Positions 8,817-17,647 are shown, counted from the stretch's first letter. The stretch is 64,000 nucleotides of DNA from Actinomadura xylanilytica (GCF_030283145.1 NZ_JASNWE010000002.1:744001-808000), one strand, 5' to 3'. The notes: generated by a model not told the origin, from the sequence alone. Program-made: numbers and translations.

Positions 8817-9170
8817 ATGCGAATGATGGGCAATCGAGTCCCGTCCATAGCGGCCGCCGCGATTACCGTGGTCGTGGCGCCCGTTGTGGTTGCCATTCCG
8901 AGCGCAGCGGCGAATGAGAAGGGCGCCGAAATCATGGCCGGATGCACGAACTGGACGCCGCATATCAGGGGAGTCATCTCCGGCACGGCCAAGGTGCACA
9001 GCAGCTATTCGGGGTCATCCCAGGTGATAGCCACGTGGAAGTACGGTCAGCTTTTCCGTGTCGACAAGCGTTGCGTGAACAGTTCCGGAAACCTGTGGTG
9101 GCACTCGGACTGCTGCACTGGCGTTAAAGGCTACATCTGGAACGACTATACAAAGGTCGCCGGAACCTGA
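8817..9170 (+). CDS. small secreted protein, SH3-like
   Basis: 117-residue predicted exported protein. The signal peptide has a basic start (MRMMGNR), a hydrophobic core and A-x-A cleavage near residue 33 (SAAA-N). The mature part (about 85 residues) resembles bacterial SH3 domains: GTAKVHSSYSGSSQVI, then WKYGQLFRV and a final GYIWNDYTKV. Four cysteines (DKRC, DCC and GC near the start) could form disulfides. ATG 8817 has AAGGGAG at 8803-8809. Base composition is less GC-rich than its neighbours, and it lies beside the integrase remnant, so it may be cargo of the lost element (inference). Confidence 0.8.
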   Translation: MRMMGNRVPSIAAAAITVVVAPVVVAIPSAAANEKGAEIMAGCTNWTPHIRGVISGTAKVHSSYSGSSQVIATWKYGQLFRVDKRCVNSSGNLWWHSDCCTGVKGYIWNDYTKVAGT

Positions 9171-9178
9171 TGAATCAA

Positions 9179-9239
9179 CAGGGCTCGCCTAGCGATCTGT
9201 GGCTGTAGGTCGCAGCCGCATTTCGGCTGGTGAGCCCTG
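9179..9239 (+). terminator. long hairpin after the SH3-like gene
   Basis: Arms cagggctcgcc (9179-9189) and ggtgagccctg (9229-9239) match at 10 of 11 positions, and an inner ggctg/cagcc stem lies within. It begins 8 bases after the stop, so termination is the simplest reading. Confidence 0.5.
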
Positions 9240-9755
9240 GACTGGAGCGCCCGCTCACCGAGACCCGCGCCAACGGCGATAGACCGCGCTCGGCCACCGC
9301 TTGGACTGGGGCCTCGTCCACCGGCGGTCCAGTACGAGGTCGTAACGAAATCAGGTGACCGCCTTATGGTGTTCCAGTGTCACCGCGATGCTCACTTCGA
9401 TGTCACTCACCCCAACTCCGCCAGCTCCATCCGAGCCGAGATGGTCATGCAGGAGGCCAACGCCGCCTCAAGCAGCTCGTGAGGCCGCAGGCCAACCGAG
9501 CCGCCCACCTCGTCCTTGACGGTGTCAGCCAACCCCGCGTTCTGCCCCGCGCGGAACTGGACCTGATACGGCGTCGTCAAATGCCTGTGCCTCCACTATG
9601 CCGAGCTCCTCTCGATCGTTCGGCAGGGGACGGGGATGGCGACGGCAGAACCCATCAAGGGCGCTTCGCGTTCCTTCGGAATCGGGCAAGCCCGCCCCTT
9701 GACGGACCCCGCTTCGCGGTCGGCGGGCGGCTGCGCCCGTCTCTAGACTTGCCGC
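9240..9755. other. gene-poor gap beside the element scar
   Basis: About 500 bases with no credible gene on either strand. Short open frames lack starts, ribosome sites or family resemblance. It is plausibly degraded remains of the integrated element, but no specific homolog can be recognised. Confidence 0.5.
9744..9749 (+). promoter_or_regulatory. -10 element of leaderless DUF1737 gene
   Basis: TAGACT lies 6 nt before ATG 9756. Confidence 0.6.
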
Positions 9756-9935
9756 ATGCCCGACGCGAATGATCTCCCCAGGTACCGAGTTCTCACCGGC
9801 CCCGACGATGAGACTTTCTGCCGGAGGGTCAGCGAGACGCTGGACCTCGGTTACGAGCTGCACGGCTCGCCTTCGGTGACGTTCAACGGGGATCGCGTGA
9901 TCGTGGCTCAGGCACTTGTTCGGCCGCAGCCCTGA
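9756..9935 (+). CDS. DUF1737 family small protein
   Basis: 59-residue protein, short enough to be missed by size-limited gene finders. It reads MPDANDLPRYRVLTGPDD, then FCRRVSETLDLGYELHGSPS and VTFNGDRVIVAQALVRPQP. The pattern Y-R-x-L-T-G...L-x-x-G-Y-x-L-x-G-S-P is the DUF1737 signature; the function of the family is unknown. The start is fixed by a leaderless TAGACT-N6-ATG arrangement. It may belong to the core rather than the element scar, as its composition is like that of the surrounding genes. Confidence 0.85.
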   Translation: MPDANDLPRYRVLTGPDDETFCRRVSETLDLGYELHGSPSVTFNGDRVIVAQALVRPQP

Positions 9936-10052
9936 CGGACTCTGGTGTGCGTGCTCGAAGCGGGTGCTTCGTCGGGTGGGCGGTCGGAGCCGGCATGGAG
10001 GACGTCCACCGTGCCCCTCGGCGAGTACGGGTCGGCGTGGTGGGTCGCGTGT

Positions 10053-10772
10053 TCAGTCGGTGGTGGTGTGGTCCTGCACGTTCTCCATTCGGCCGTGCAG
10101 GACCTGCTCATTGATCTCCAGGTGGTTGATCAGGCGCAGGGCGGCGGCGACGGCGTTGCCGACGAGCTCGCTGGCGACCTCGCCGTATTCGACCTGGAGG
10201 ACGCGTTCGTCGTCGGTCGCGTACTGCTGGTCCCGGCCGGCGGTGGCGTGGGCCAGGAAGGCGATGACGTGCAGTTTGGAGCACGGGACGGTGAGGGTCA
10301 GCAGTTCGCGTTCGGTGCGGTCGAGGCGCACGCCCTCGTCTTCGCCGCCGAACAGAAGTCCGTAGAGGACGTCCTTGGCCTCGCGGAGCAGGTCCTCGCC
10401 GCGCGGGGAGCGGTGGCAGGGGACGATGAGGTCGCCGCCCGGTTGGGGCGGGTCCAGCAGGTGGCCTTCCGCTTGGAGGACGCGACGGTCGTAGGCCCGG
10501 TACCGGCGGATGAAGGCCGGCAGGGTCTTCTCGGTGAGGCCGAGGCCGTGCAGACGGGCCGTGCGGGCGGCGCGTTCGCTGCCGGGCCCGGAGGGGCGCG
10601 GGACCTGGCAGGGAATCAGCGGTGCGGGATCGTGCTCCGGGAGCAGCGCGGTGAGGAGTTCCTCGACCAGCCAGTCGACGGACTGCTCGCGCAGTCGGCG
10701 CCGGACGCGTTCGCGCAGCTCGGCCGCCACCTCCCGCCGGATCTCAGCGACCATCCGTACGGCGTCGCCCAT
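10053..10772 (-). CDS. hypothetical protein, helical, 239 aa
   Basis: I do not recognise this protein. It has strong GC3 bias and a plausible RBS (GAGGGGG before ATG 10772), so it is probably real. The N-terminus is helical and charged (REVAAELRERVRRRLREQ). A central part is basic (ARTARLHGLGLTEKTLPAFIRR) and Pro-Gly rich, and the C-terminal half reads LLTLTVPCSKLHVIAFLAH then ELVGNAVAAALRLINHLEIN. There is no signal peptide or membrane segment. It stands alone, facing the DUF1737 gene. Confidence 0.65.
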   Translation of the reverse strand: MGDAVRMVAEIRREVAAELRERVRRRLREQSVDWLVEELLTALLPEHDPAPLIPCQVPRPSGPGSERAARTARLHGLGLTEKTLPAFIRRYRAYDRRVLQAEGHLLDPPQPGGDLIVPCHRSPRGEDLLREAKDVLYGLLFGGEDEGVRLDRTERELLTLTVPCSKLHVIAFLAHATAGRDQQYATDDERVLQVEYGEVASELVGNAVAAALRLINHLEINEQVLHGRMENVQDHTTTD

Positions 10773-10959
10773 GTGCGCCCCCTCGCCCCCGTCCCCCGCC
10801 CGCGATCAAGACGAAGGAAACTCTTCGCAATGAGATGGTAACTCACCGTCAGGGACGGTCGGTTTTGGGCCTGGAGTACGTGATCAGGTCTCGTCGGATC
10901 GCACTTCGATCGGGCCATGGGGTTCGGCGCTGTCGGGTTGGTGAATCCGGGGCTTTGCA

Positions 10960-11123
10960 GGTGCCCTGGTGGACGGGAGGGATCGCCGGCCAGGGCACCC
11001 GCGTTCGCTCACGGCCAGCCCAGCCGTGAGCGAGTTCGGTCAGGTCGTGTGCACCGTCACGCCTGTCGATCGAGCTGCCTGAACGATGTTCTGGCCGGGC
11101 CGGGAGGGAAGAGGCCCGGCCAG
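10960..11123. other. three perfect hairpins in a 612-base gap
   Basis: The gap 10773-11384 has no credible gene but carries three successive perfect inverted repeats: ggtgccctgg/ccagggcacc (10960-10969, 10990-10999), tcgctcacggc/gccgtgagcga (11005-11015, 11023-11033) and ctggccgggcc/ggcccggccag (11091-11101, 11113-11123). They precede the ABC exporter genes by about 260 bases. They could be terminators, a structured leader or a small RNA. Confidence 0.5.
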
Positions 11124-11384
11124 GACATCGCGTTCGTCCACCGTCCTGGGTGCGGACCGCGAACGAGGTGTCCGGGGCGCTCGCCCGGGCCGCCGGCGAC
11201 AGGGGGGCGAGGCGGCGCGGGCTTGTGGGGGTTCCCCGAACTCCTGAGACGCTATGAGCGGCGGTTATCAGGCGCCTATCGGCTGGATATCGCGTGGCGA
11301 TGGGCGGCGGGTAGGGCTGGGCATACCCGCAGGATGGGGGGCCGCCGTGATGTCCGGGAGGCGCGGAACGGCTGGGATGGAGGT

Positions 11385-12215
11385 ATGACTTCCACACTCT
11401 CTGGCGCCGACGACCGGCGGCCGGCCTTGACGTCCGCCGACCCTCACGGTGGGCCTGTGCCGCTCGTCCCGCGGGCGCGGCCGGAGCCGGTGGCGAACGC
11501 GGTGGACCTCGTCGAGGCGACCCGGCGGCACGGGGCGCCGGAGACGGCGGTGCGGGCGCTGGACGGCGTGACGATCAGCTTCCCCGCGGGCTCCTGGACG
11601 GCGGTGATGGGGCCGTCCGGCTCGGGCAAGTCGACGCTGCTGCATTGCGCGGCGGGCCTGGACCGGCTGACCTCGGGCCGGGTCCTGCTCGCCGGGCAGG
11701 AGATCACCGGGGCGCCCGACGCGGTGCTCACCGCACTCCGCCGCCGGACCATCGGCTTCGTCTTCCAGAGCTTCAACCTGATCGGCTCGCTGACCGCCGA
11801 GCAGAACGTCGCGCTGCCGCTCCGGCTGGCGGGACGGCGGCCGTCCCCCGAGGCCGTCCGGGAGGTGCTGACCAGCGTCGGCCTCGGAGAGCGGATGCGG
11901 CACCGTCCGCGCGAGATGTCCGGCGGGCAGCAGCAGCGGGTGGCGATCGCCCGCGCGATGGTGACCCGTCCGGCGGTGCTGTTCGCCGACGAGCCGACCG
12001 GGGCGCTGGACTCGGCGTCGGCCCGCATGGTCCTCACGCTGCTGCGGGGCATGGTGGACGCGGCGGGGCAGAGCATCGTGATGGTGACGCACGACCCGGC
12101 CGTGGCCGCCGGCGCCGACGCGGTGGTCTTCCTGTCCGACGGCCGCGTGGTCGACCGGCTGCTGCGCCCCTCGGCGCGCGAGGTCGCCGACCGGCTCGCC
12201 CGGCTGGAGGGCTGA
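11385..12215 (+). CDS. ABC exporter ATPase, MacB/LolD type
   Basis: 276-residue ATP-binding subunit. Walker A is GPSGSGKST, the Q-loop is FVFQSFNL, the signature is [14 protein letters not shown], Walker B is [13 protein letters not shown] and the H-loop is VMVTHD. The [12 protein letters not shown] and SFNLI wording is typical of the MacB/FtsE-like family that works with FtsX-type permeases. The first 35 residues are a disordered lead. The frame stays open far upstream (to 10917), but ATG 11385 follows GGGATGGAGG and the upstream codons lack protein character. It couples to the permease gene two bases downstream. Confidence 0.93.
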   Translation: MTSTLSGADDRRPALTSADPHGGPVPLVPRARPEPVANAVDLVEATRRHGAPETAVRALDGVTISFPAGSWTAVMGPSGSGKSTLLHCAAGLDRLTSGRVLLAGQEITGAPDAVLTALRRRTIGFVFQSFNLIGSLTAEQNVALPLRLAGRRPSPEAVREVLTSVGLGERMRHRPREMSGGQQQRVAIARAMVTRPAVLFADEPTGALDSASARMVLTLLRGMVDAAGQSIVMVTHDPAVAAGADAVVFLSDGRVVDRLLRPSAREVADRLARLEG

Positions 12216-12217
12216 CC

Positions 12218-14149
12218 GTGCTGCTGATGTCGGCGCGGATGCTCCGCGAACGGTGGCGGCTGTTCGCCGGGGCGGTGCTGAGTGTGGCACTGGGCGTCGC
12301 GCTGGTGCAGTCGTCGCTGATGACGATGGCGTCCACCGCGGACTCGAAGGTCCCACCGGGCGTGTCCGGCCGCGCCGCGGAGGAGATCCGGGAGGGGTAC
12401 GCCGGGGCCGCGACGCTGCTCGGGATGACGGTGATGCTGGCGGGGTTCCTCGCGGTCTTCATCGTCGGCTCCACGTTCACGTTCACCGTGGCGCAGCGGC
12501 GCCGCGACCTGGCGCTGTTCCGGATGCTCGGCGGGAGCCGGCCGCAGCTCGTCCGGCTGCTGCTGGGCGAGGCGCTGCTCCTCGGGCTGATCGGGACGGG
12601 ACTCGGCATCGCGCTCGGGGTGCCCGGGACGTGGGCGCAGTCGTGGATGCTGGTCGCCCTCGGGATGCTCCCGGACGGCTTCTCGCCCTCCTGGACGAAC
12701 GGGATCCTGCCCGTGTCGGCGGGACTCGGCCTCGGGGTGACGCTGGCCGGGGTGCTGGTGGCGTCGCTGCGCGCGGCGCGGGTGCGCCCGCTGGAGGCGC
12801 TGCGCGAGACGGGCGGAGCCGCGCGCGCCATGACCGTCACCCGCTGGCTGGTCGGGCTGTGCTTCCTGGTCCCGGCGGTGGTGCTGATCCCGGTGGGCCG
12901 GACCTCGGACGTGCTCGGCGCGATGCTGGTCGCGATGGCGGTGTCGATCTGGGGTTCGGTCGCGTTGAGCCAGCTCAGCCCGTTGATCGTCCCGCTGGTG
13001 GGGCGGCTGCTCGGGGTGGCGCTGCGGGCGGGCACGCTGGGCGGGCTCGCCGAGGCCAACCTCCGCGACGGGGTCCGGCGCAGCGCGTCCACCGCGGCGC
13101 CGCTGATCGTCCTGGTCTCGCTGGTGATCGGCCTGACCGGCACGCTGAGCTCGCTGGCCCGCGCCACCGGGATGGACGTCGAGCGGGTCACCGCGGGCGA
13201 CCTCGTCGTCGCCTCCACCGGCGCGAACGCCGCGCGGATCGCCGCCGTCCCGGGCGTCGCGACCGCGTCGCCGCAGGTCTCGGTGGACATCTCGGTCACG
13301 GTCACGCACCACGCGGAGGGGCGCCAGGGGCGCCGCACGCACCACCTGGGAATCGTCACCGTGGACGGCCCGGCGTACGAGCGGACCCACCGTCCGGCCC
13401 CGCGCGCCGGGTCGTTCGACCGGCTGCACGGCCGTACGCTCGCCGTCGGCTCCGGCCTCGCCGCGGAGGGGATCCGGGTCGGTTCCAGGGCGACGGCGAA
13501 GATCGGCGGGACACGGCGGACGCTGCGGATCGTCGCGTCCGTCGCCCCGACGCTGGAGAACGGCAGCGAGAGCTTCCTGATCCCGCGCGAGCTGGTGCCG
13601 GCGTCGCTGACGGCGGGCGCGCCGGCCGAGACCGTGGTCCAGGTGGCGCCCGGCACGTCCGCCGGGGCGGTCGCGGACCGGATCCGCGCCGCCGGGATCG
13701 GCACGGTGCGCACCGTGCCGCAGTGGGCCGGCGACCGGGTCGCCGAGCAGCAGCGCGGCAACGACGGGATCATGATGGTGCTGATGGGGCTGGGCGGCCT
13801 CTACGCCGCCGTCGCCGTGATCAACGCGGTGGTGATCGCCGGTGCGGAGCGCCGAGCCGAGTTCGCCACCGCGCGGGTGTCCGGGCTGAGCCGCGCCCAG
13901 GTCGTGCGGACGGCGCTGGCCGAGGCGTGGGCGGTGACGACGATCGGGCTGCTGCTCGGCGGGCTGGTCGCGGCGGCGGCGCTGGCCGGGTTCGCCACCG
14001 GGCCTGGGCCGAACATCCTCGTCGTCCCGTGGGGCCTGCTCGCGCTCCTGGTCACGGGGTCCTACCTGGTGACCGGGCTGGCCAGTATGTGGACGACCGC
14101 GTCCGCGACCCGGACCGCGCCCGTCCTGCTGATCGCCGCCCGCGAATGA
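12218..14149 (+). CDS. ABC exporter permease, FtsX-like, two-half
   Basis: 643-residue membrane protein with two FtsX-type cores. The first (about residues 60-190) contains TFTFTVAQRRRDLALFRMLG and the ensuing helices. The second is C-terminal: IAGAERRAEFATARVSGLSR. An extracellular region lies between them (about 320-500). GTG 12218 has GGAGGG six bases upstream; ATG 12227 is the alternative. It forms an exporter with the preceding ATPase. Such pairs export or detach lipids, peptides or antibiotics, but the substrate is not readable. A sharp palindrome lies 42 bases after the stop. Confidence 0.9.
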   Translation: MLLMSARMLRERWRLFAGAVLSVALGVALVQSSLMTMASTADSKVPPGVSGRAAEEIREGYAGAATLLGMTVMLAGFLAVFIVGSTFTFTVAQRRRDLALFRMLGGSRPQLVRLLLGEALLLGLIGTGLGIALGVPGTWAQSWMLVALGMLPDGFSPSWTNGILPVSAGLGLGVTLAGVLVASLRAARVRPLEALRETGGAARAMTVTRWLVGLCFLVPAVVLIPVGRTSDVLGAMLVAMAVSIWGSVALSQLSPLIVPLVGRLLGVALRAGTLGGLAEANLRDGVRRSASTAAPLIVLVSLVIGLTGTLSSLARATGMDVERVTAGDLVVASTGANAARIAAVPGVATASPQVSVDISVTVTHHAEGRQGRRTHHLGIVTVDGPAYERTHRPAPRAGSFDRLHGRTLAVGSGLAAEGIRVGSRATAKIGGTRRTLRIVASVAPTLENGSESFLIPRELVPASLTAGAPAETVVQVAPGTSAGAVADRIRAAGIGTVRTVPQWAGDRVAEQQRGNDGIMMVLMGLGGLYAAVAVINAVVIAGAERRAEFATARVSGLSRAQVVRTALAEAWAVTTIGLLLGGLVAAAALAGFATGPGPNILVVPWGLLALLVTGSYLVTGLASMWTTASATRTAPVLLIAARE

Positions 14150-14190
14150 CCCGCGAGGCCCGAGGACCTCGGCAGCCGGCGGAGACCCGC

Positions 14191-14212
14191 CTGGTGTAGC
14201 TGGCTACACCAG
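14191..14212. promoter_or_regulatory. 22-bp palindrome, candidate operator
   Basis: ctggtgtagc-tg-gctacaccag has perfect 10-bp arms and a 2-nt centre. It is moderately AT-containing (TGTAGC...GCTACA), which suits a dimeric regulator better than a terminator. It lies 97 bases before the small membrane protein gene. Confidence 0.5.
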
Positions 14213-14308
14213 GAGTTCGGGAGAGTACGCCCATCCGCCCGGAGTCCGCCGATGGCACGGTTGAACACAGGTCAGAACGGACCGAGATTCCACCGAAAGG
14301 ACCCCCTG

Positions 14309-14473
14309 ATGAAGTCCCTCCTCGTCCTCGTCCTCATCGCCGCCATCGCCGTCAACGTCTCCACCAGCTTCGCCTTCGACGGCGCGTTGCAGATCATCGT
14401 CAGCGTCGGGACCGGCGTCATCGCGATCGGCTCGGCCGCCGGTCTCTTCCTGCTGCGCAACAAGGCGAGCTGA
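14309..14473 (+). CDS. small two-helix membrane protein, 54 aa
   Basis: Starts MKSLLVLVLIAAIAVNVSTS, then DGALQIIVSVGTGVIAIGS and a LLRNKAS tail. Two hydrophobic helices with a short polar turn fill the whole protein. ATG 14309 has GAAAGGA eight bases upstream. No family is recognised. Its placement 160 bases after the ABC permease and behind the 14191 palindrome allows, but does not prove, a link with that exporter. Confidence 0.75.
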   Translation: MKSLLVLVLIAAIAVNVSTSFAFDGALQIIVSVGTGVIAIGSAAGLFLLRNKAS

Positions 14474-14638
14474 CCGGGGCCGCACCTCAGGGTGCCCTCC
14501 TCCGACCCCTCACCTGAGCAAGTGCGCACGGCCATCGGCGAACGGCTCTGCGCGTGCGACGGCGATCACACGGTCTGCGCCGGTTCCGTGGCCCAGGAGG
14601 CGGGCGACCACCCCGACGCGTACGCCGCCCGGATGGGG

Positions 14639-14860
14639 TCAGTGCGACGAGTGGCGCTTGTGCTTCTTGTGCTTCTTCTGCTTCTTGTGCGTACCGGTCT
14701 CCCACTCGTAGCCCGGGGTCTTGTTCTTGCAGTACCTGTCGCTCACGACGGTGTCGCTCGCGTCGTGCTCGCACCAGCGTTGCTGCGAACACGCACTCGT
14801 TCCGAGCCCTGCGACCAGAACGGCGGACAACGCCAGGCCGACCGAACGCGCCTTGATCAT
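14639..14860 (-). CDS. small secreted protein with Lys/His-rich tail
   Basis: 73 residues. The N-terminal signal (MIKARSVGLALSAVLVAGLG) ends in TSAC at residue 24, a weak lipobox, so it may be a lipoprotein. The mature part has three more cysteines (C30, C44 and C24 itself if unmodified). It ends in a tail of Lys and His (KKQKKHKKHKRHSSH), which could bind metal or nucleic acid/envelope polymers (inference). RBS GAAAGAGG precedes the ATG. It is transcribed divergently from the MerR gene. Confidence 0.75.
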   Translation of the reverse strand: MIKARSVGLALSAVLVAGLGTSACSQQRWCEHDASDTVVSDRYCKNKTPGYEWETGTHKKQKKHKKHKRHSSH

Positions 14861-14970
14861 GGGTGCCTCTTTCACGGCCGGGGGGAACCTGTGACCGGCC
14901 GAGGGTAGTCCACCGGGCGGCCGGAGCGGCACTTGGCCGGCAGCGATCCCGCCGCGCCGCCGGCGCAAAC

Positions 14971-14976
14971 TATGCT
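14971..14976 (+). promoter_or_regulatory. -10 element of leaderless MerR gene
   Basis: TATGCT lies 7 nt before GTG 14984. Confidence 0.55.
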
Positions 14977-14983
14977 GTCGGCC

Positions 14984-15745
14984 GTGAGCGATGACCCGGC
15001 CGACGAAACGCGGGAGCGCATGGGCGCACCCGGCCGCGAATACCGCATCGGCGAGCTCGCCCGCGCCGCCGACGTCCCGATCCGGACGCTCCGCTACTAC
15101 CAGGAGCGCAAGCTGCTGCCCCCGCCGCGTCGCACCGGGCGGATCGGGCTGTACTCCGAGGACCATCTCGCCCGGCTGCGCATGATCGGGAACCTGCTGG
15201 AGCGCGGCCACACCCTGGAGGGCATCCGCGAGCTGCTGTCGGCGTGGGAGCAGGGCCGCGACATCGAGACGGTGCTCGGGGTGGAGAAGGCCGTCACCAC
15301 TCCGTGGTCGAACGAGACGCCGGTGACGATGACGCTGGCCGAGCTGGCCGCGCTGTTCCCCGGCGAGGTCGGGCCCGAGTCCGTCGAGCAGGCCGTCGCC
15401 ATGGGGCACATCGAGGTGGACGGCGACCGCGTGACGCACTGGAGCCGCCGCCAGCTGGAGGCGACGGTGACGCTGGTCCGTGTCGGCGTGCCGCTGACCG
15501 AGGTGCTGGCCGCCAGCGTCGAGCTCCAGCGCAGCATGGACGACCTGGCCGCCATGTTCGTCCAGCTCATCACCACGCATGTGGTGGAACGGATCGCCGG
15601 TCAGGACCTCGCCGAGCTCACCGACACGCTCGCCCGGCTCCGGCCGGGGGCCGAGGTGTCGGTCGAGGCGGGCTTCGCCCGCGCGATGGACCGCCAGGTC
15701 CACGCGGCGATCGACGAGGTGCTCGGCCGCCTCGGCTCCCCGTAG
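14984..15745 (+). CDS. MerR family transcriptional regulator
   Basis: About 253 residues. An N-terminal MerR winged helix (EYRIGELARAADVPIRTLRYYQERKLLPPP) is followed by the second helix region YSEDHLARLRMIGNLLERGHTL. The long C-terminal half (about 100-250) does not show the metal-binding cysteines of MerR/CueR and may bind a ligand or dimerise. The open frame extends to 14933, but GTG 14984 fits a leaderless TATGCT-N7 start. Divergent from the small secreted protein gene. The target is unknown. Confidence 0.87.
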   Translation: MSDDPADETRERMGAPGREYRIGELARAADVPIRTLRYYQERKLLPPPRRTGRIGLYSEDHLARLRMIGNLLERGHTLEGIRELLSAWEQGRDIETVLGVEKAVTTPWSNETPVTMTLAELAALFPGEVGPESVEQAVAMGHIEVDGDRVTHWSRRQLEATVTLVRVGVPLTEVLAASVELQRSMDDLAAMFVQLITTHVVERIAGQDLAELTDTLARLRPGAEVSVEAGFARAMDRQVHAAIDEVLGRLGSP

Positions 15746-15809
15746 TCCTGCTCCTCCGGGCACTGTGCTCGCACGGGTCGCACGGGCCCCTTTGGGCGAT
15801 ACTGGGGGC

Positions 15810-17606
15810 ATGGTCGACGATGAACGCTGGAAGGCCCGTTTCCGGGCCGCGCGGGTGAGCCTGCCCCGCTGGGCGCGCGACGCCCCGCACCGCAGCACCT
15901 ACCGGTCGAACGCCACGGGGACGTGGGAGATCTATGCCTGGGACCGGGAGACCGGCGACCGGCGGCAGGTGACCGAGCGTCCGAACGGCACCTGGACGGG
16001 GGGCGTCGACCCCGCCGGCGAATGGATCTGGTGGTTCGCCGACACCGACGGCGACGAGTTCGGCGTCTGGAAGCGGACCCCGTTCCAGCCCGCACCGGAC
16101 GCGGGCGGTGGCGTGGGCGAGAGCGTGCCGGCCGTGCCGGGGCTGGAGCCGTCCTACCCGTCCGGCCTGGTCCTCGGCGCGAGCGGGCTCGCCGTCGTCG
16201 GCCGGTCGACCGACAACGGCAACTCCGTGCATCTGTGCGGTCCCGGCGCGGCGCCGGAGCTGCTCTACCGGCATGCCGAGGACGCGCACGTCGCCGCGCT
16301 GTCCAGGGACGAGGGCCTGATCGCGATCGGGCACAGCGAGCACGGCGACAGCAGGCACATGGCGCTGCGCGTGCTGCGCCCCGACGGGACGACCGTCGCC
16401 GACCTGTGGGACGGGCCGGGCAAGGGCGTGTACGGGACGGCGTTCGCGCCGGTCGCCGGGGACGGCCGGCTGCTGGTCGGGCACGAGCGGCGGGGCCGCG
16501 ACGAGCTGCTGATCTGGGATCCGGTCGCGGGCACCGAGCGCGAGATCGTCCTCGACCTGCCCGGCGAGATCGGCGCCGAGTGGTACCCGGACGGGTCCGC
16601 GCTGCTGATCTCCCACTCCCACCAGGCACGGGACGAGCTCTACCGCTACGACCTGGACGGCGACGGCTCCCTCACCCGGATCGACACCCCGCGCGGCGTG
16701 ATCGGCGGCGCCGCCGTCCGGCCGGACGGGACGGTCGAGTTCTCGTGGTCGTCGGCCGCCGAGCCGCCGGTGATCCGTTCGACGTCCGGCGCGGTGGTGC
16801 TCGCCCCGCCCGGGCCGCCCCCGCCGCCGTCCGTCCCGGTCGAGGACGTGTGGGTGGACGGACCGGGCGGCGCGATCCACGCGCTGGTCAGCAGGCCCGA
16901 GGGCGGCGGCGACGGGCCGCTGCCGGCGGTGTTCGAGGTGCACGGCGGCCCGACGGCGCAGGACGACGACTCGTTCGTGGCGACGGCGGCGGCGTGGGTC
17001 GACCGCGGTTTCGCGGTCGTCCGGGTCAACTACCGGGGCTCGACCGGGTACGGCTCGCGGTGGCGGGACGCGATCGAGGGCCGGGTGGGCCTGACCGAGC
17101 TGGAGGACATCAAGGCGGTCCGCGACTGGGCGGTGTCGTCGGGCCTCGCCGATCCGGAGCGGCTGGTGCTGACCGGCGGCTCGTGGGGCGGCTTCCTCAC
17201 CCTGCTCGGCATCGGCACCCAGCCAGGCGACTGGACCGTGGCGGTCGCCGCGGTGCCGGTCGCCGACTACGTCGCCGCGTTCGAGGACGAGATGGAGGGC
17301 CTCCAGGCGTTCGACCGGTCGTTGTTCGGCGGCTCGCCGGACGAGGTGCCGGAGCGCTACCGGGAGTCCTCACCGATCACCTACGTCGACCGGGTCCGGG
17401 CGCCGGTGCTGGTCCTGGCCGGGGAGAACGACCCGCGCTGCCCGATCAGGCAGATCGACAACTACCTGGCCAGGCTGGACGGGCTGGGCCTGCCGCACGA
17501 GGTCTACCGCTACGACGCGGGGCACGGCTCCCTGGTCGTCGAGGAGCGGATCATCCAGATGGCCGCGGAGATGGCCTTCGCCGCGAAACATCTGGGTATG
17601 TCCTGA
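15810..17606 (+). CDS. S9 family peptidase (prolyl oligopeptidase-like)
   Basis: 598-residue serine peptidase without a signal peptide. The N-terminal half is a beta-propeller-like region (about 30-350), followed by a proline-rich hinge and an alpha/beta hydrolase domain. The catalytic triad is visible: S458 in GGSWGGF, D541 in GENDPRCP and H572 in DAGHGS; the oxyanion HGGP motif lies near 373. The family cleaves short peptides or acyl-peptides. ATG 15810 has a weak leaderless-like upstream (GATACT-N6). A strong terminator follows the stop after five bases. Confidence 0.92.
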   Translation: MVDDERWKARFRAARVSLPRWARDAPHRSTYRSNATGTWEIYAWDRETGDRRQVTERPNGTWTGGVDPAGEWIWWFADTDGDEFGVWKRTPFQPAPDAGGGVGESVPAVPGLEPSYPSGLVLGASGLAVVGRSTDNGNSVHLCGPGAAPELLYRHAEDAHVAALSRDEGLIAIGHSEHGDSRHMALRVLRPDGTTVADLWDGPGKGVYGTAFAPVAGDGRLLVGHERRGRDELLIWDPVAGTEREIVLDLPGEIGAEWYPDGSALLISHSHQARDELYRYDLDGDGSLTRIDTPRGVIGGAAVRPDGTVEFSWSSAAEPPVIRSTSGAVVLAPPGPPPPPSVPVEDVWVDGPGGAIHALVSRPEGGGDGPLPAVFEVHGGPTAQDDDSFVATAAAWVDRGFAVVRVNYRGSTGYGSRWRDAIEGRVGLTELEDIKAVRDWAVSSGLADPERLVLTGGSWGGFLTLLGIGTQPGDWTVAVAAVPVADYVAAFEDEMEGLQAFDRSLFGGSPDEVPERYRESSPITYVDRVRAPVLVLAGENDPRCPIRQIDNYLARLDGLGLPHEVYRYDAGHGSLVVEERIIQMAAEMAFAAKHLGMS

Positions 17607-17611
17607 TATAT

Positions 17612-17647
17612 ACCCCGCCGGGCCGGGGTGATCCGGCCCGGCGGGGT
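17612..17647 (+). terminator. hairpin after the S9 peptidase gene
   Basis: Perfect 15-bp arms (accccgccgggccgg and complement) with a 6-nt loop, followed by ttta. Confidence 0.9.

Noticed and set aside
10917..11384. Upstream extension of the first ABC ATPase or a separate gene
   Set aside because: No family resemblance, no start signals, and it is interrupted by three perfect hairpins; considered non-coding.
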